Source: Patescibacteria group bacterium
GTDB lineage: Bacteria; Patescibacteriota; Dojkabacteria; SC72
DNA length: 5,113 nucleotides
Assembly (NCBI GenBank): GCA_018818345.1
Contig: JAHISI010000021.1
Location: forward strand, 1 to 5,113
Direction of reading: 5' to 3'
Below the pieces are notes generated by a model. It was not told the origin of the DNA, did not search any database, and saw nothing but the letters and a program-made list of their open reading frames with translations. The translations under genes were made by a program, and so were the position numbers. This document shows positions 1 through 5,113 of this stretch, piece after piece. Position 1 is the first letter of the stretch. The number at the start of each line of letters is the position of its first letter.

Positions 1-70
1 GGATCGTCTAATGGTAGGACGATTGCCTCTGGAGCAGTTAATCATAGTTCGAATCTATGTCCGGCAACCA
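1..70 (+). tRNA. tRNA-Gln (anticodon CUG), 5' end cut by window edge
   Basis: The cloverleaf folds completely except for the first four acceptor bases, which lie outside the window. Bases 1-3 (GGA) are the end of the 5' acceptor strand and pair with 60-62. The D stem is 6-8 with 18-20. The anticodon stem is 22-26 with 34-38 around a seven-base loop, with CTG at 29-31 in the anticodon position, reading glutamine CAG codons. The T stem is 43-47 with 55-59 around TTCGAAT. The acceptor 3' strand is 60-66, the discriminator base is A67, and CCA is encoded at 68-70. From the 3' strand the missing 5' bases should be TGCC, giving a U1-A72 pair, as is usual for bacterial tRNA-Gln. The isotype rests on the anticodon alone. 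Confidence 0.92.
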
Positions 71-72
71 AG

Positions 73-120
73 AAGGAGATGCTTACTAAGAAATCTCTCT
101 CATGTTTTTTATATCTCCTT
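73..120 (+). repeat. Inverted repeat after the tRNA, possible weak tRNA terminator
   Basis: AAGGAGAT at 73-80 is the exact reverse complement of ATCTCCTT at 113-120. A shorter alternative pairs GGAGAT (75-80) with ATCTCT (93-98, one G-U pair) and is followed after six bases by a run of six T (105-110). Either could help end the tRNA transcript on the + strand. The region overlaps the last codons of the convergent hypothetical gene on the - strand, so part of the sequence is fixed by coding. The stem is short and the T-run is not adjacent to it, so this is a weak call. Confidence 0.3.
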
Positions 121-511
121 GCTTATTACACATTCCTGCGAATTCTTTTGCCTTGCTCGGAGCATTTACATGTAGTACAAGATTATATGATTCATATAAT
201 TTGTCATATGAGTGATCGAAGTCTTCTTTTACTAAAGGCTTGGTTGTAGGATTGTTCATATAATCATTCACATTATCTGCAAACATAAGTATATCGTTCG
301 GAATATCATTGTGTGGATCGAGTATACATACGTTCATTAATACATATCCACATATTGTTGTGTCTCCAAGAGCATAGCCATGGTGTCCATTTTCTTCAAG
401 ATAATTTACTACAGATTGACGATATTCTTTTTCAGTAGATTCAGTAGCATCCGCATTATCAAACTTCCACCATTGATCGTTAGTGCTTGTATTTGGCTCC
501 GTATTCTCCAT
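86..511 (-). CDS. Hypothetical acidic protein, 141 aa, downstream of pepF
   Basis: I do not recognise this protein. It begins with ATG at 511 and stops with TAG at 86. It is rich in Asp, Glu and Asn, and it has no signal peptide or membrane segment, so a soluble cytoplasmic protein is likely. Visible features are a polar N-terminal tail (about residues 1-25, with a WW pair at 14-15), then a patterned region with ENGHHGYALGD near residues 40-50 and a more hydrophobic stretch (YVLMNVCILDP) near 56-66. The start lies 12 bp beyond the pepF stop on the same strand, with no terminator and no clear promoter between them, so co-transcription with pepF is likely. There is no Shine-Dalgarno motif before the ATG; the preceding bases are A/T only apart from one G. 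The gene converges on the tRNA gene. Residue composition and tight spacing support a real gene; function is unknown. Confidence 0.7.
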   Translation of the reverse strand: MENTEPNTSTNDQWWKFDNADATESTEKEYRQSVVNYLEENGHHGYALGDTTICGYVLMNVCILDPHNDIPNDILMFADNVNDYMNNPTTKPLVKEDFDHSYDKLYESYNLVLHVNAPSKAKEFAGMCNKQGDIKNMREIS

Positions 512-523
512 AATTATATATAT

Positions 524-2284
524 TTACAATTTATTTAATAATGTTCTAATCTCTTCAATCCCATTCTCCCAGAATTCTTTTTTAGCAATATCTATTCCAA
601 TCCCCTTAAACAATTCCTTAGGTGATTGTGTAGAACCAGATTCCATAAACTTCTTCACATATCCTATATTCTTTTTATCATCCTTAACCATTTTCTGTAA
701 AGCTTTGGATATTAATAATCCACTAGCATATGAATATACATAGAAGAATCTTCTGAAGTGACTAACATATATCCATCCATTTCTCATACCCTCATCTTCT
801 TCAACCACATCCCCTAAATATGCCTTCATATGTTTACAGAAAAGGTCTGAAATATATTCCTTTGTTAAAAACCCCTTCTCTCTGTAATCATGGTGTAATT
901 CAGTTTCAAAGTTGTAAAATGCTACCTGTCTAAAGATTGAAGATATATCACCATTCAATTTCATATCTAATATCGCTTGCTCAACTTTTCGATCCTTAGT
1001 AGTCTTAAGAATTTCTTGAAGTACAAAATCCTCGAAAAATGTGCTCGCTACTTCAGCTAAAGATGTAGGATACCCACAATTAAAAGAATTTTGCTTTCTT
1101 GCAAGCTCCGAATGAATACCATGGCCACTCTCATGTGCAATTGTTAATACATCATTTAACTGATCAGTAAAGTTTAGGAGAATGTATGTAGGTAGTGTTT
1201 TGCTAAAAGATATACAAAAGGCCCCTCCAGATTTACCCTTTGCAGGGAAGGAATCATACTGACCCTCTTCTGAATATTGAGCCACGATATCTTCAAAGAA
1301 GGGATCGAGATCTCCTAATGTTTTCTTAACTAATCCTAGTGCTTGAGGAAATGAATATTCTTTGTTGGCTCCGGGAAGCGGAATATTTCTTTCGTGATAG
1401 CCAAGTTTTTTTAATCCTAGTAATTCGGCTTTTCTTTTGTAATATCGTTGAGAAATATCGAAGTTCTGAGTAATGACTTTCACTAATGTATCTACAACAT
1501 CCGAGTCAATATCATCGGAGAGGTGCCTTGAGAGGTCTGGTCTTGAGTACTTTCGGTATTCGTCAGAGACTTGTTTTCTTTTGAGAATGGAATTAATTTC
1601 AAATTCCGCAATTTCTGCATATTTACTATTTATTCTGTTAAATTCCTTTGCAGCAACATCTCGGACGTTTTTGTTTAATGAATGATGATACTGAGTTATA
1701 TCATTGTAATTGACCTCTTTTTTTTCTAATTTCTCAGTTAAAATGGTAGCTTTTTGTTTATCCAATAGCTCATTAAGCATCTTGGCCCAATTAGAATGGG
1801 AGGTTCCATAGAGTAGCCCAAAGATTTTTTCCTCTTTGTCTGAAAGTATATATCTTGCAGAGCGGAAGGTTTCTTCGAGGTAATGTTTGTAATCTTTTAA
1901 TCCTTTGTAAACTAAGAAATCTTTCTGTCGATTCTTTGCAATTTTAGAAATATTTATACCAAAGAACTGTATCTCGTTTCCTAACTTAGTACAGAGGTCG
2001 GCAAGTTTACTTTTTTGTGCTTTAATATCTGCGTTATTCTGATCAAGATAGTATCTCAATGCAAGGTAGTACATGGGTTTGTCACAGATTCCGGTTGAGG
2101 TTTCTAGCTTTTCGTATTCGTTTAATGCTTGGGCTAGTACTGAGGGATCTTTAGTATATTCTTTGTTGCTTTTCCATTCCTTAACAAAGGCCCTTACATT
2201 TTTAGTAGAGAGGTCTATGTCCTTTTGGATTTGAGGATCGGTTTCTGATGTATAGAGTAGTTTTAGATTCCATTTTTCTATCAT
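524..2284 (-). CDS. pepF: Oligoendopeptidase F, M3-family zinc metallopeptidase
   Basis: This 586-residue protein should hydrolyse short oligopeptides in the cytoplasm. The zinc site is HESGH at residues 384-388 (His384 and His388 as ligands, Glu385 as general base), with the third ligand probably Glu411 in the AEVAST segment 27 residues after His384, as in thimet-type M3 peptidases. Upstream is the typical SGGAFCISF...YILLNF strand region. Downstream, HFRRFFYVYSYASG (509-522) matches the conserved His/Tyr-rich substrate-binding segment of PepF. Residues 1 to about 190 form the helical N-terminal lobe. The length is close to the usual 600 or so, so the gene looks intact. The ATG at 2284 is chosen because the family's KW-L-LY opening follows at once (MIEKWNLKLLY). 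No Shine-Dalgarno motif is present; a promoter -10 box ends 5 bp before the ATG, suggesting a leaderless mRNA. It heads a two-gene unit with the hypothetical protein. Confidence 0.95.
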   Translation of the reverse strand: MIEKWNLKLLYTSETDPQIQKDIDLSTKNVRAFVKEWKSNKEYTKDPSVLAQALNEYEKLETSTGICDKPMYYLALRYYLDQNNADIKAQKSKLADLCTKLGNEIQFFGINISKIAKNRQKDFLVYKGLKDYKHYLEETFRSARYILSDKEEKIFGLLYGTSHSNWAKMLNELLDKQKATILTEKLEKKEVNYNDITQYHHSLNKNVRDVAAKEFNRINSKYAEIAEFEINSILKRKQVSDEYRKYSRPDLSRHLSDDIDSDVVDTLVKVITQNFDISQRYYKRKAELLGLKKLGYHERNIPLPGANKEYSFPQALGLVKKTLGDLDPFFEDIVAQYSEEGQYDSFPAKGKSGGAFCISFSKTLPTYILLNFTDQLNDVLTIAHESGHGIHSELARKQNSFNCGYPTSLAEVASTFFEDFVLQEILKTTKDRKVEQAILDMKLNGDISSIFRQVAFYNFETELHHDYREKGFLTKEYISDLFCKHMKAYLGDVVEEDEGMRNGWIYVSHFRRFFYVYSYASGLLISKALQKMVKDDKKNIGYVKKFMESGSTQSPKELFKGIGIDIAKKEFWENGIEEIRTLLNKL

Positions 2285-2289
2285 ATTCC

Positions 2290-2318
2290 ATTATACCTTA
2301 ATGGAGATACTATGGGAA
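2290..2318 (-). promoter_or_regulatory. Promoter of pepF, predicted leaderless start
   Basis: On the - strand a perfect TATAAT (2295 to 2290) lies 17 bp downstream of TTCCCA (2318 to 2313, four of six matches to TTGACA). Counting from the -10 box puts +1 at about 2283-2284, which is the ATG itself. The transcript would have no 5' untranslated region, consistent with the absence of a ribosome-binding motif. Confidence 0.55.
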
Positions 2319-2322
2319 AGTA

Positions 2323-2351
2323 TTGACAGAATATTAAAGTGGATCCATAAT
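2323..2351 (+). promoter_or_regulatory. Strong forward promoter of the intergenic RNA
   Basis: A perfect TTGACA (2323-2328) is followed, after the optimal 17 bp, by CATAAT (2346-2351, five of six matches). The predicted start of transcription is near 2358. It points away from pepF, and its -35 box is only 4 bp from the -35 box of the pepF promoter. No protein gene with a credible start follows for almost 600 bp, so its product is probably a non-coding RNA. Confidence 0.6.
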
Positions 2352-2379
2352 AAGGATGGAATTGGGTCCGGTCCTAAAT

Positions 2380-2455
2380 AAAGGCAAGGTAAAGTAATGC
2401 CTCCTGTAACACATGACGACGCACGTGTGAGTGGATAAGAACAAAGGCAAGGTAA
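2380..2455 (+). repeat. 13-nt direct repeat AAAGGCAAGGTAA within the candidate RNA
   Basis: AAAGGCAAGGTAA occurs exactly at 2380-2392 and 2443-2455, 63 bp apart. A shortened relative, AGGCAAGTAA, is at 2510-2519. Other short repeats in the same segment are AAGTGGATCCA at 2337-2347 and 2518-2528, and TGGAATTGG at 2357-2365 and 2572-2580. The copies are too short and irregularly spaced for a CRISPR array. They may be repeated loop or protein-binding elements of the RNA. Confidence 0.5.
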
Positions 2456-2624
2456 TTGTAATCGAATTGGAAATGGAAGGTAAGCGTATTCGTAATATGC
2501 AACAAGTACAGGCAAGTAAGTGGATCCAAATCCTATTCCGGGCACATCGGTGTCTGTCTCGAAAGTTCGTGTGGAATTGGCCCACGATGAGCAGCTATGT
2601 GCAGAGGTGTGTTGGGTATAGCCT

Positions 2625-2655
2625 GAAAAACTAGTAGATTCTTACTATCTTTTTC
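2625..2655 (+). terminator. Intrinsic terminator, possibly bidirectional, ending the candidate RNA
   Basis: GAAAAA (2625-2630) pairs with TTTTTC (2650-2655), and TAGTA (2632-2636) pairs with TACTA (2643-2647) around a six-base loop. An A-tract before and a T-tract after the stem is the usual form of a bidirectional intrinsic terminator. The core stem is only five A/T-rich pairs, so termination may be incomplete and allow read-through into the ileS leader. Confidence 0.5.
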
Positions 2656-2682
2656 AATTCCCCAACACCCTCTCCGAACGTT

Positions 2683-2711
2683 TTCATATTCCTTCACATA
2701 TCTGATATAAT
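2683..2711 (+). promoter_or_regulatory. Extended -10 promoter of the ileS T-box leader
   Basis: TGATATAAT at 2703-2711 is a perfect TATAAT (2706-2711) with the TG of an extended -10 element. TTCATA at 2683-2688 is a partial -35 box (four of six) at 17 bp. Transcription should begin near 2718, only a few bases before the first T-box stem at 2721, which supports this as the leader's own promoter. Confidence 0.62.
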
Positions 2712-2718
2712 CATCCTT

Positions 2719-2922
2719 AATACTTAGATCCAACAATCATTGGGGAGTAGTAGAAAGAAAATATTCAATATATGAATATGAGTAGAATCTACCGTATGTA
2801 AACGAAATATACATAAATGAGAAATAAATAGGGTGGTACCGCGTACACAATGTTCGCCCCTTTCTAAAGATTAGTATATATTAATATGTATATACCAGTT
2901 TTTAGAGAGGGGCTTTTTGTTT
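2719..2922 (+). promoter_or_regulatory. T-box riboswitch (tRNA-Ile sensing) upstream of ileS
   Basis: The element is anchored by the T-box consensus AGGGTGGTACCGCG at 2830-2843. The TGGT at 2834-2837 can pair with the ACCA end of uncharged tRNA-Ile, its last T matching an A discriminator. Upstream, a small Stem I pairs TACT (2721-2724) with AGTA (2746-2749) and CCAA (2730-2733) with TTGG (2740-2743). Its six-base loop CAATCA presents ATC (2736-2738), an isoleucine codon, as specifier. Stem II is ATATTCA/TGAATAT (2761-2767 with 2773-2779). A IIA-like GTAG/CTAC hairpin (2782-2785 with 2789-2792) runs into an F-box-like ACCGTA (2791-2796), and a Stem III-like hairpin is TATGTA/TACATA (2795-2800 with 2810-2815). 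The antiterminator pairs AGGG (2830-2833) with CCCT (2858-2861), and GCG..ACA (2841-2847) with TGT..CGC (2851-2857). Uncharged tRNA-Ile should promote read-through. The T-box core is certain; the stem assignments are my folding by eye. Confidence 0.88.
2856..2922 (+). terminator. Regulated intrinsic terminator of the T-box leader
   Basis: GCCCCTTTCTAAA (2856-2868) pairs along all 13 bases with TTTAGAGAGGGGC (2901-2913), with one G-U pair. The helix continues through weaker pairs to GTATATA/TATATAC (2874-2880 with 2889-2895) and an eight-base loop. TTTTTGTTT follows at once (2914-2922). The 5' arm shares 2856-2861 with the antiterminator, so the two folds exclude each other, as expected for transcriptional T-box control. 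Confidence 0.88.
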
Positions 2923-2940
2923 AAATTAACGAATACAAAT

Positions 2941-5113
2941 ATGGAAGATATAAAGATAAAGAAAAATGAGATGATGCCTAATTTCCCTAAAAACGAGGGA
3001 GACATATTAGCATTCTGGAAAGAAAATAATATCTTTCAAAAAACCATAGACCAAAGAGACAAAACCAAGCCATTTACATTCTACGATGGACCAATAACCT
3101 CGAATAATAAACCACACTACGGACATGCACTAACCATGGTAATCAAAGATGTTGTACCAAGGTACAAAACCATGAAAGGATATCATGTAGATAGAAGTCT
3201 AGGATGGGATTGCCAAGGGATACCTGTGGAATATGAAGTAGAGAAAACTTTGGGATTTGAACAAAAGGAAGATATTGAGAAATTTGGTATAGAGAAATTC
3301 AATCAGATGTGTAGAGAATCAGTACAAAAATATCAAGGAGAAATTTTCGCATTAACCGAAAGAATGGGAAGATGGGTAAACAAAGATGAAGAATATGCAA
3401 CTATGGATCCAGCATACATAGAAAGTGTATGGTGGTCATTAAGTGAGCTTTACAAAAAAGGACTCCTCTATCAAGGCTACAAAGTAGTACCGTACTCTAC
3501 CAGAGCAGGCACAACGCTTTCTAACTCAGAGGTAGCACTTGGTGGATACAAAGCCATCGTAGATCCTGCAGTAACTGTAAGTTTGAAGCTAAAGGACAGT
3601 GATACATATCTCCTCATATGGACTACAACTCCATGGACCCTACCTGGCAATCTCTTGGTAGCAGTAGGGAATGATTTTGAATATGTTGAAGTTGAACACA
3701 AAGGAAGAAAATATATCGTTGGAAAAACATTAGTAGAAAAAGTATTTGGAGAAGATTACAAGGTAGTAAGTGAGATGTTAGGAAAAGATTTAGTAGGAAA
3801 AGAATATGAACCATTGTATCCATACTATGCACAGAAGAGTAGTGAAGGTTGCTTTAGAGTAGTACATGCTGAACATGTAACTCTCGAAGATGGAACAGGA
3901 TTGGTACATCAAGCACCATATGGAGAAGAAGATTTCGCATTAATGACTGGCATGGGAATTGAGATGTTTGACTACCTTGATGATCAAGGGAATATGAAAG
4001 ATGAAATTACTCAGTTTGCAGGAATGTTCTACAAAAAGGCAAACAAATATGTCATGCAAGATCTTGAGGAAAGAGGATTACTCTTTACGCATGAGGATCA
4101 TGAACATCAAATGCCAATGTGTTGGAGAACAGAAACGCCATTAATATACAAACCAATTAAAAGTTGGTATGTAAGAGTATCAGAGATTAGAAAGAGAATG
4201 ACAGAAGAGAACAACGAGATTAACTGGATACCAGAACATATTAAGGATGGAAGATTTGGGAATTGGCTAGCTGATGCACGAGATTGGGCTTTAAGTAGAA
4301 ATAGATATTGGGGGACACCACTTCCAGCTTGGATTTGTGATAAGTGTGGAGAAACTGAAGTTCTTGGATCATTTGCAGAAATTAAAGAAAAGTCGGGAGT
4401 AGAATTAACAGATCCCCACAAGCCATTTGTCGATGAAGTAACATACAAATGTTCTAAATGTGAAGGAGAAATGCATCGAGTAACCGACGTTATAGATGTC
4501 TGGTACGACTCTGGATCTATGCCATTCGCTAGATTCCACTACCCATTTGAAAATAAAGAAAAGTTTGAACAGAAATATCCAGCAGAATTCATTGCAGAAG
4601 GAGTTGATCAAACTAGAGGTTGGTTCTATACGTTGCATGTATTGGGTACTGCACTCTTCGATCAGAAAGCCTTTAAGAATGTAGTAGTAAATGGATTGGC
4701 ATTAGCATCTGATGGCTCAAAAATGTCTAAGAGTAAACGAAACTATACCGATATCAATATTGTCATAGATCAATTGGGTGCAGATTCCATGAGACTCTAC
4801 TTCCTAAGCTCACCAATTGTTCATGGAGAAGAAGTGATATTTAACGAGAAGTTCCTGAAAGAAGTTATGACTTCTGTAATGCTTCCATACTGGAATTCTG
4901 TTAAATACCTTTTGAGTTACCAAAGTGAAGCAAAACTAAAAAATGCTACAGAGCTAGATTTGAGCAATATTATGGATAAATGGATAGTAGCCAAGTTGCA
5001 TAAAACAATAGGGGTGGTAACTGAGAATATGGATGCATACAATTTGCAGCCAGCAACTAAGAGTATCTTTGACTTAATTGATGATCTTTCTAAATGGTAT
5101 ATCAGAAGATCAA
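2941..5113 (+). CDS. ileS: Isoleucyl-tRNA synthetase, 3' end beyond window
   Basis: This class Ia synthetase joins isoleucine to tRNA-Ile in the cytoplasm. The window holds 724 codons; full-length enzymes have about 1,000 or more residues. Visible in order are HYGH at 59-62 (the HIGH motif), GWDCQG at 88-93, the editing domain with the WTTTPWTLPGN segment (227-237) and VHQAPYGEEDF (322-332), DWALSRNRYWGTPLP (448-462), zinc-type cysteine pairs C466/C469 and C504/C507, the AEGVDQTRGWFYT segment (552-564), KMSKS at 594-598, and the start of the anticodon-binding helical domain with DKWIVAKL and YIRRS at the edge. The FYDGP...PHYGH region and the internal cysteine pairs suggest the type-2 (eukaryote-like) group. 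The ATG at 2941 is chosen because it follows the T-box terminator by 27 bp; a second ATG pair at 2971-2976 is possible. No Shine-Dalgarno motif precedes it. Expression should be set by the T-box. Confidence 0.97.
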   Translation, partial: MEDIKIKKNEMMPNFPKNEGDILAFWKENNIFQKTIDQRDKTKPFTFYDGPITSNNKPHYGHALTMVIKDVVPRYKTMKGYHVDRSLGWDCQGIPVEYEVEKTLGFEQKEDIEKFGIEKFNQMCRESVQKYQGEIFALTERMGRWVNKDEEYATMDPAYIESVWWSLSELYKKGLLYQGYKVVPYSTRAGTTLSNSEVALGGYKAIVDPAVTVSLKLKDSDTYLLIWTTTPWTLPGNLLVAVGNDFEYVEVEHKGRKYIVGKTLVEKVFGEDYKVVSEMLGKDLVGKEYEPLYPYYAQKSSEGCFRVVHAEHVTLEDGTGLVHQAPYGEEDFALMTGMGIEMFDYLDDQGNMKDEITQFAGMFYKKANKYVMQDLEERGLLFTHEDHEHQMPMCWRTETPLIYKPIKSWYVRVSEIRKRMTEENNEINWIPEHIKDGRFGNWLADARDWALSRNRYWGTPLPAWICDKCGETEVLGSFAEIKEKSGVELTDPHKPFVDEVTYKCSKCEGEMHRVTDVIDVWYDSGSMPFARFHYPFENKEKFEQKYPAEFIAEGVDQTRGWFYTLHVLGTALFDQKAFKNVVVNGLALASDGSKMSKSKRNYTDINIVIDQLGADSMRLYFLSSPIVHGEEVIFNEKFLKEVMTSVMLPYWNSVKYLLSYQSEAKLKNATELDLSNIMDKWIVAKLHKTIGVVTENMDAYNLQPATKSIFDLIDDLSKWYIRRS

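Larger units (their letters stand above)
2358..2655 (+). ncRNA. Candidate structured non-coding RNA of about 300 nt, family unknown
   Basis: The segment lies between a good promoter and a hairpin/U-tract terminator, and is about 45% G+C (2361-2620, counted by hand) against about 30% in the next 190 bp, with G well above C. Local hairpins include AGGCA/TGCCT (2382-2386 with 2398-2402), CACATG/CGTGTG (2410-2415 with 2424-2429), GGCAC/GTGTC closing an ATCG tetraloop (2541-2545 with 2550-2554), CGAA/TTCG (2560-2563 with 2566-2569), and a CGTG/CACG stem with GG/CC around AATTGG (2568-2586). I checked by eye for RNase P, tmRNA and SRP RNA signatures and found none, and nothing resembling 6S RNA. 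Open frames exist on both strands but have no ribosome site, use codons unlike the neighbours (CGG, CGT, TGT) and resemble no family I know. The identity is open; a long leader is an alternative. Confidence 0.42.

Noticed and set aside
71..104. Shine-Dalgarno-like AAGGAGAT at 73-80 after the tRNA
   Set aside because: The nearest ATG (102) is too far away and opens a short frame antisense to the hypothetical gene. The sequence is better explained as one arm of an inverted repeat.
2380..2519. CRISPR-like repeats
   Set aside because: There are only two exact 13-nt copies and one partial, repeat and spacer lengths do not fit a CRISPR array, and no cas gene is present.
2291..2585. Two overlapping - strand open frames of 83-84 codons
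   Set aside because: Both are antisense to the G-rich RNA, their composition (Pro, Leu, Cys, Ser) is typical of a reversed non-coding frame, and they overlap each other and the pepF promoter.
2431..2634. Open frame on the + strand, 67 codons (starts MDKNKGKVIV)
   Set aside because: The first half looks protein-like, but there is no ribosome site, the second half is rich in Cys, Trp and rare codons (CGG, TGT, CTG) unlike the neighbours, and it lies within the structured, G-rich segment between a promoter and a terminator.
2358..2655. RNase P RNA, tmRNA or SRP RNA as the identity of the intergenic RNA
   Set aside because: The conserved GAGGAAAGTCC and ACAGAA segments of RNase P, the tRNA-like end and tag frame of tmRNA, and the GGAAGGAAGCAG-type SRP loop are all absent by eye. 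A divergent version cannot be excluded without a covariance-model search.
2533..2736. Open frame on the - strand, 67 codons (starts MLDLSIKDDY)
   Set aside because: It runs antisense across the terminator, the T-box promoter and the candidate RNA. There is no upstream promoter or ribosome motif, and the second half is low in plausibility.
3477..4684. Several open frames of 62-113 codons on both strands inside ileS
   Set aside because: They are shadows of the ileS reading frame, which is continuous and carries all the expected motifs.

Overview
The window is bacterial, AT-rich DNA. Coding stretches run at roughly 35-37% G+C and the non-coding stretch before ileS is near 30% (hand counts on parts of the sequence). 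Bacterial traits are a tRNA gene with an encoded CCA end, TTGACA/TATAAT-type promoters, intrinsic terminators and a T-box leader. None of the three protein starts has a clear Shine-Dalgarno site, and one promoter sits so close to its start codon that the mRNA should be leaderless. With the type-2-like isoleucyl-tRNA synthetase this would fit a low-GC candidate-phyla (Patescibacteria-like) genome, but that is inference and a Firmicutes-like host is not excluded. All visible stops are TAA or TAG and no TGA lies inside the reading frames, so the window does not settle the genetic code.

Layout. Bases 1-70 are the 3' part of a tRNA-Gln(CUG) gene on the + strand, cut by the window edge. Two genes on the - strand follow, probably one transcript: pepF (2284 to 524), an M3-family zinc oligoendopeptidase F, then 12 bp further on an unrecognised 141-residue acidic protein (511 to 86). 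The 656 bp between pepF and ileS hold no convincing protein gene but much regulatory structure: divergent promoters whose -35 boxes are 4 bp apart, a candidate structured RNA of about 300 nt (2358 to about 2655) ending in a hairpin/U-tract terminator, a third promoter with an extended -10, and a T-box leader. ileS starts at 2941 and runs off the right edge after 724 codons.

How it works together. The T-box leader should read the charging state of tRNA-Ile. An AUC codon is displayed in the loop of a very small Stem I, the conserved T-box element can bind the free ACCA end of uncharged tRNA, and the antiterminator excludes a strong terminator 27 bp before the ileS start. ileS should therefore be switched on when charged tRNA-Ile is scarce. 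The two points most worth following up are the ultrashort Stem I coupled to transcription termination, and the unidentified G-rich RNA gene between pepF and the T-box.
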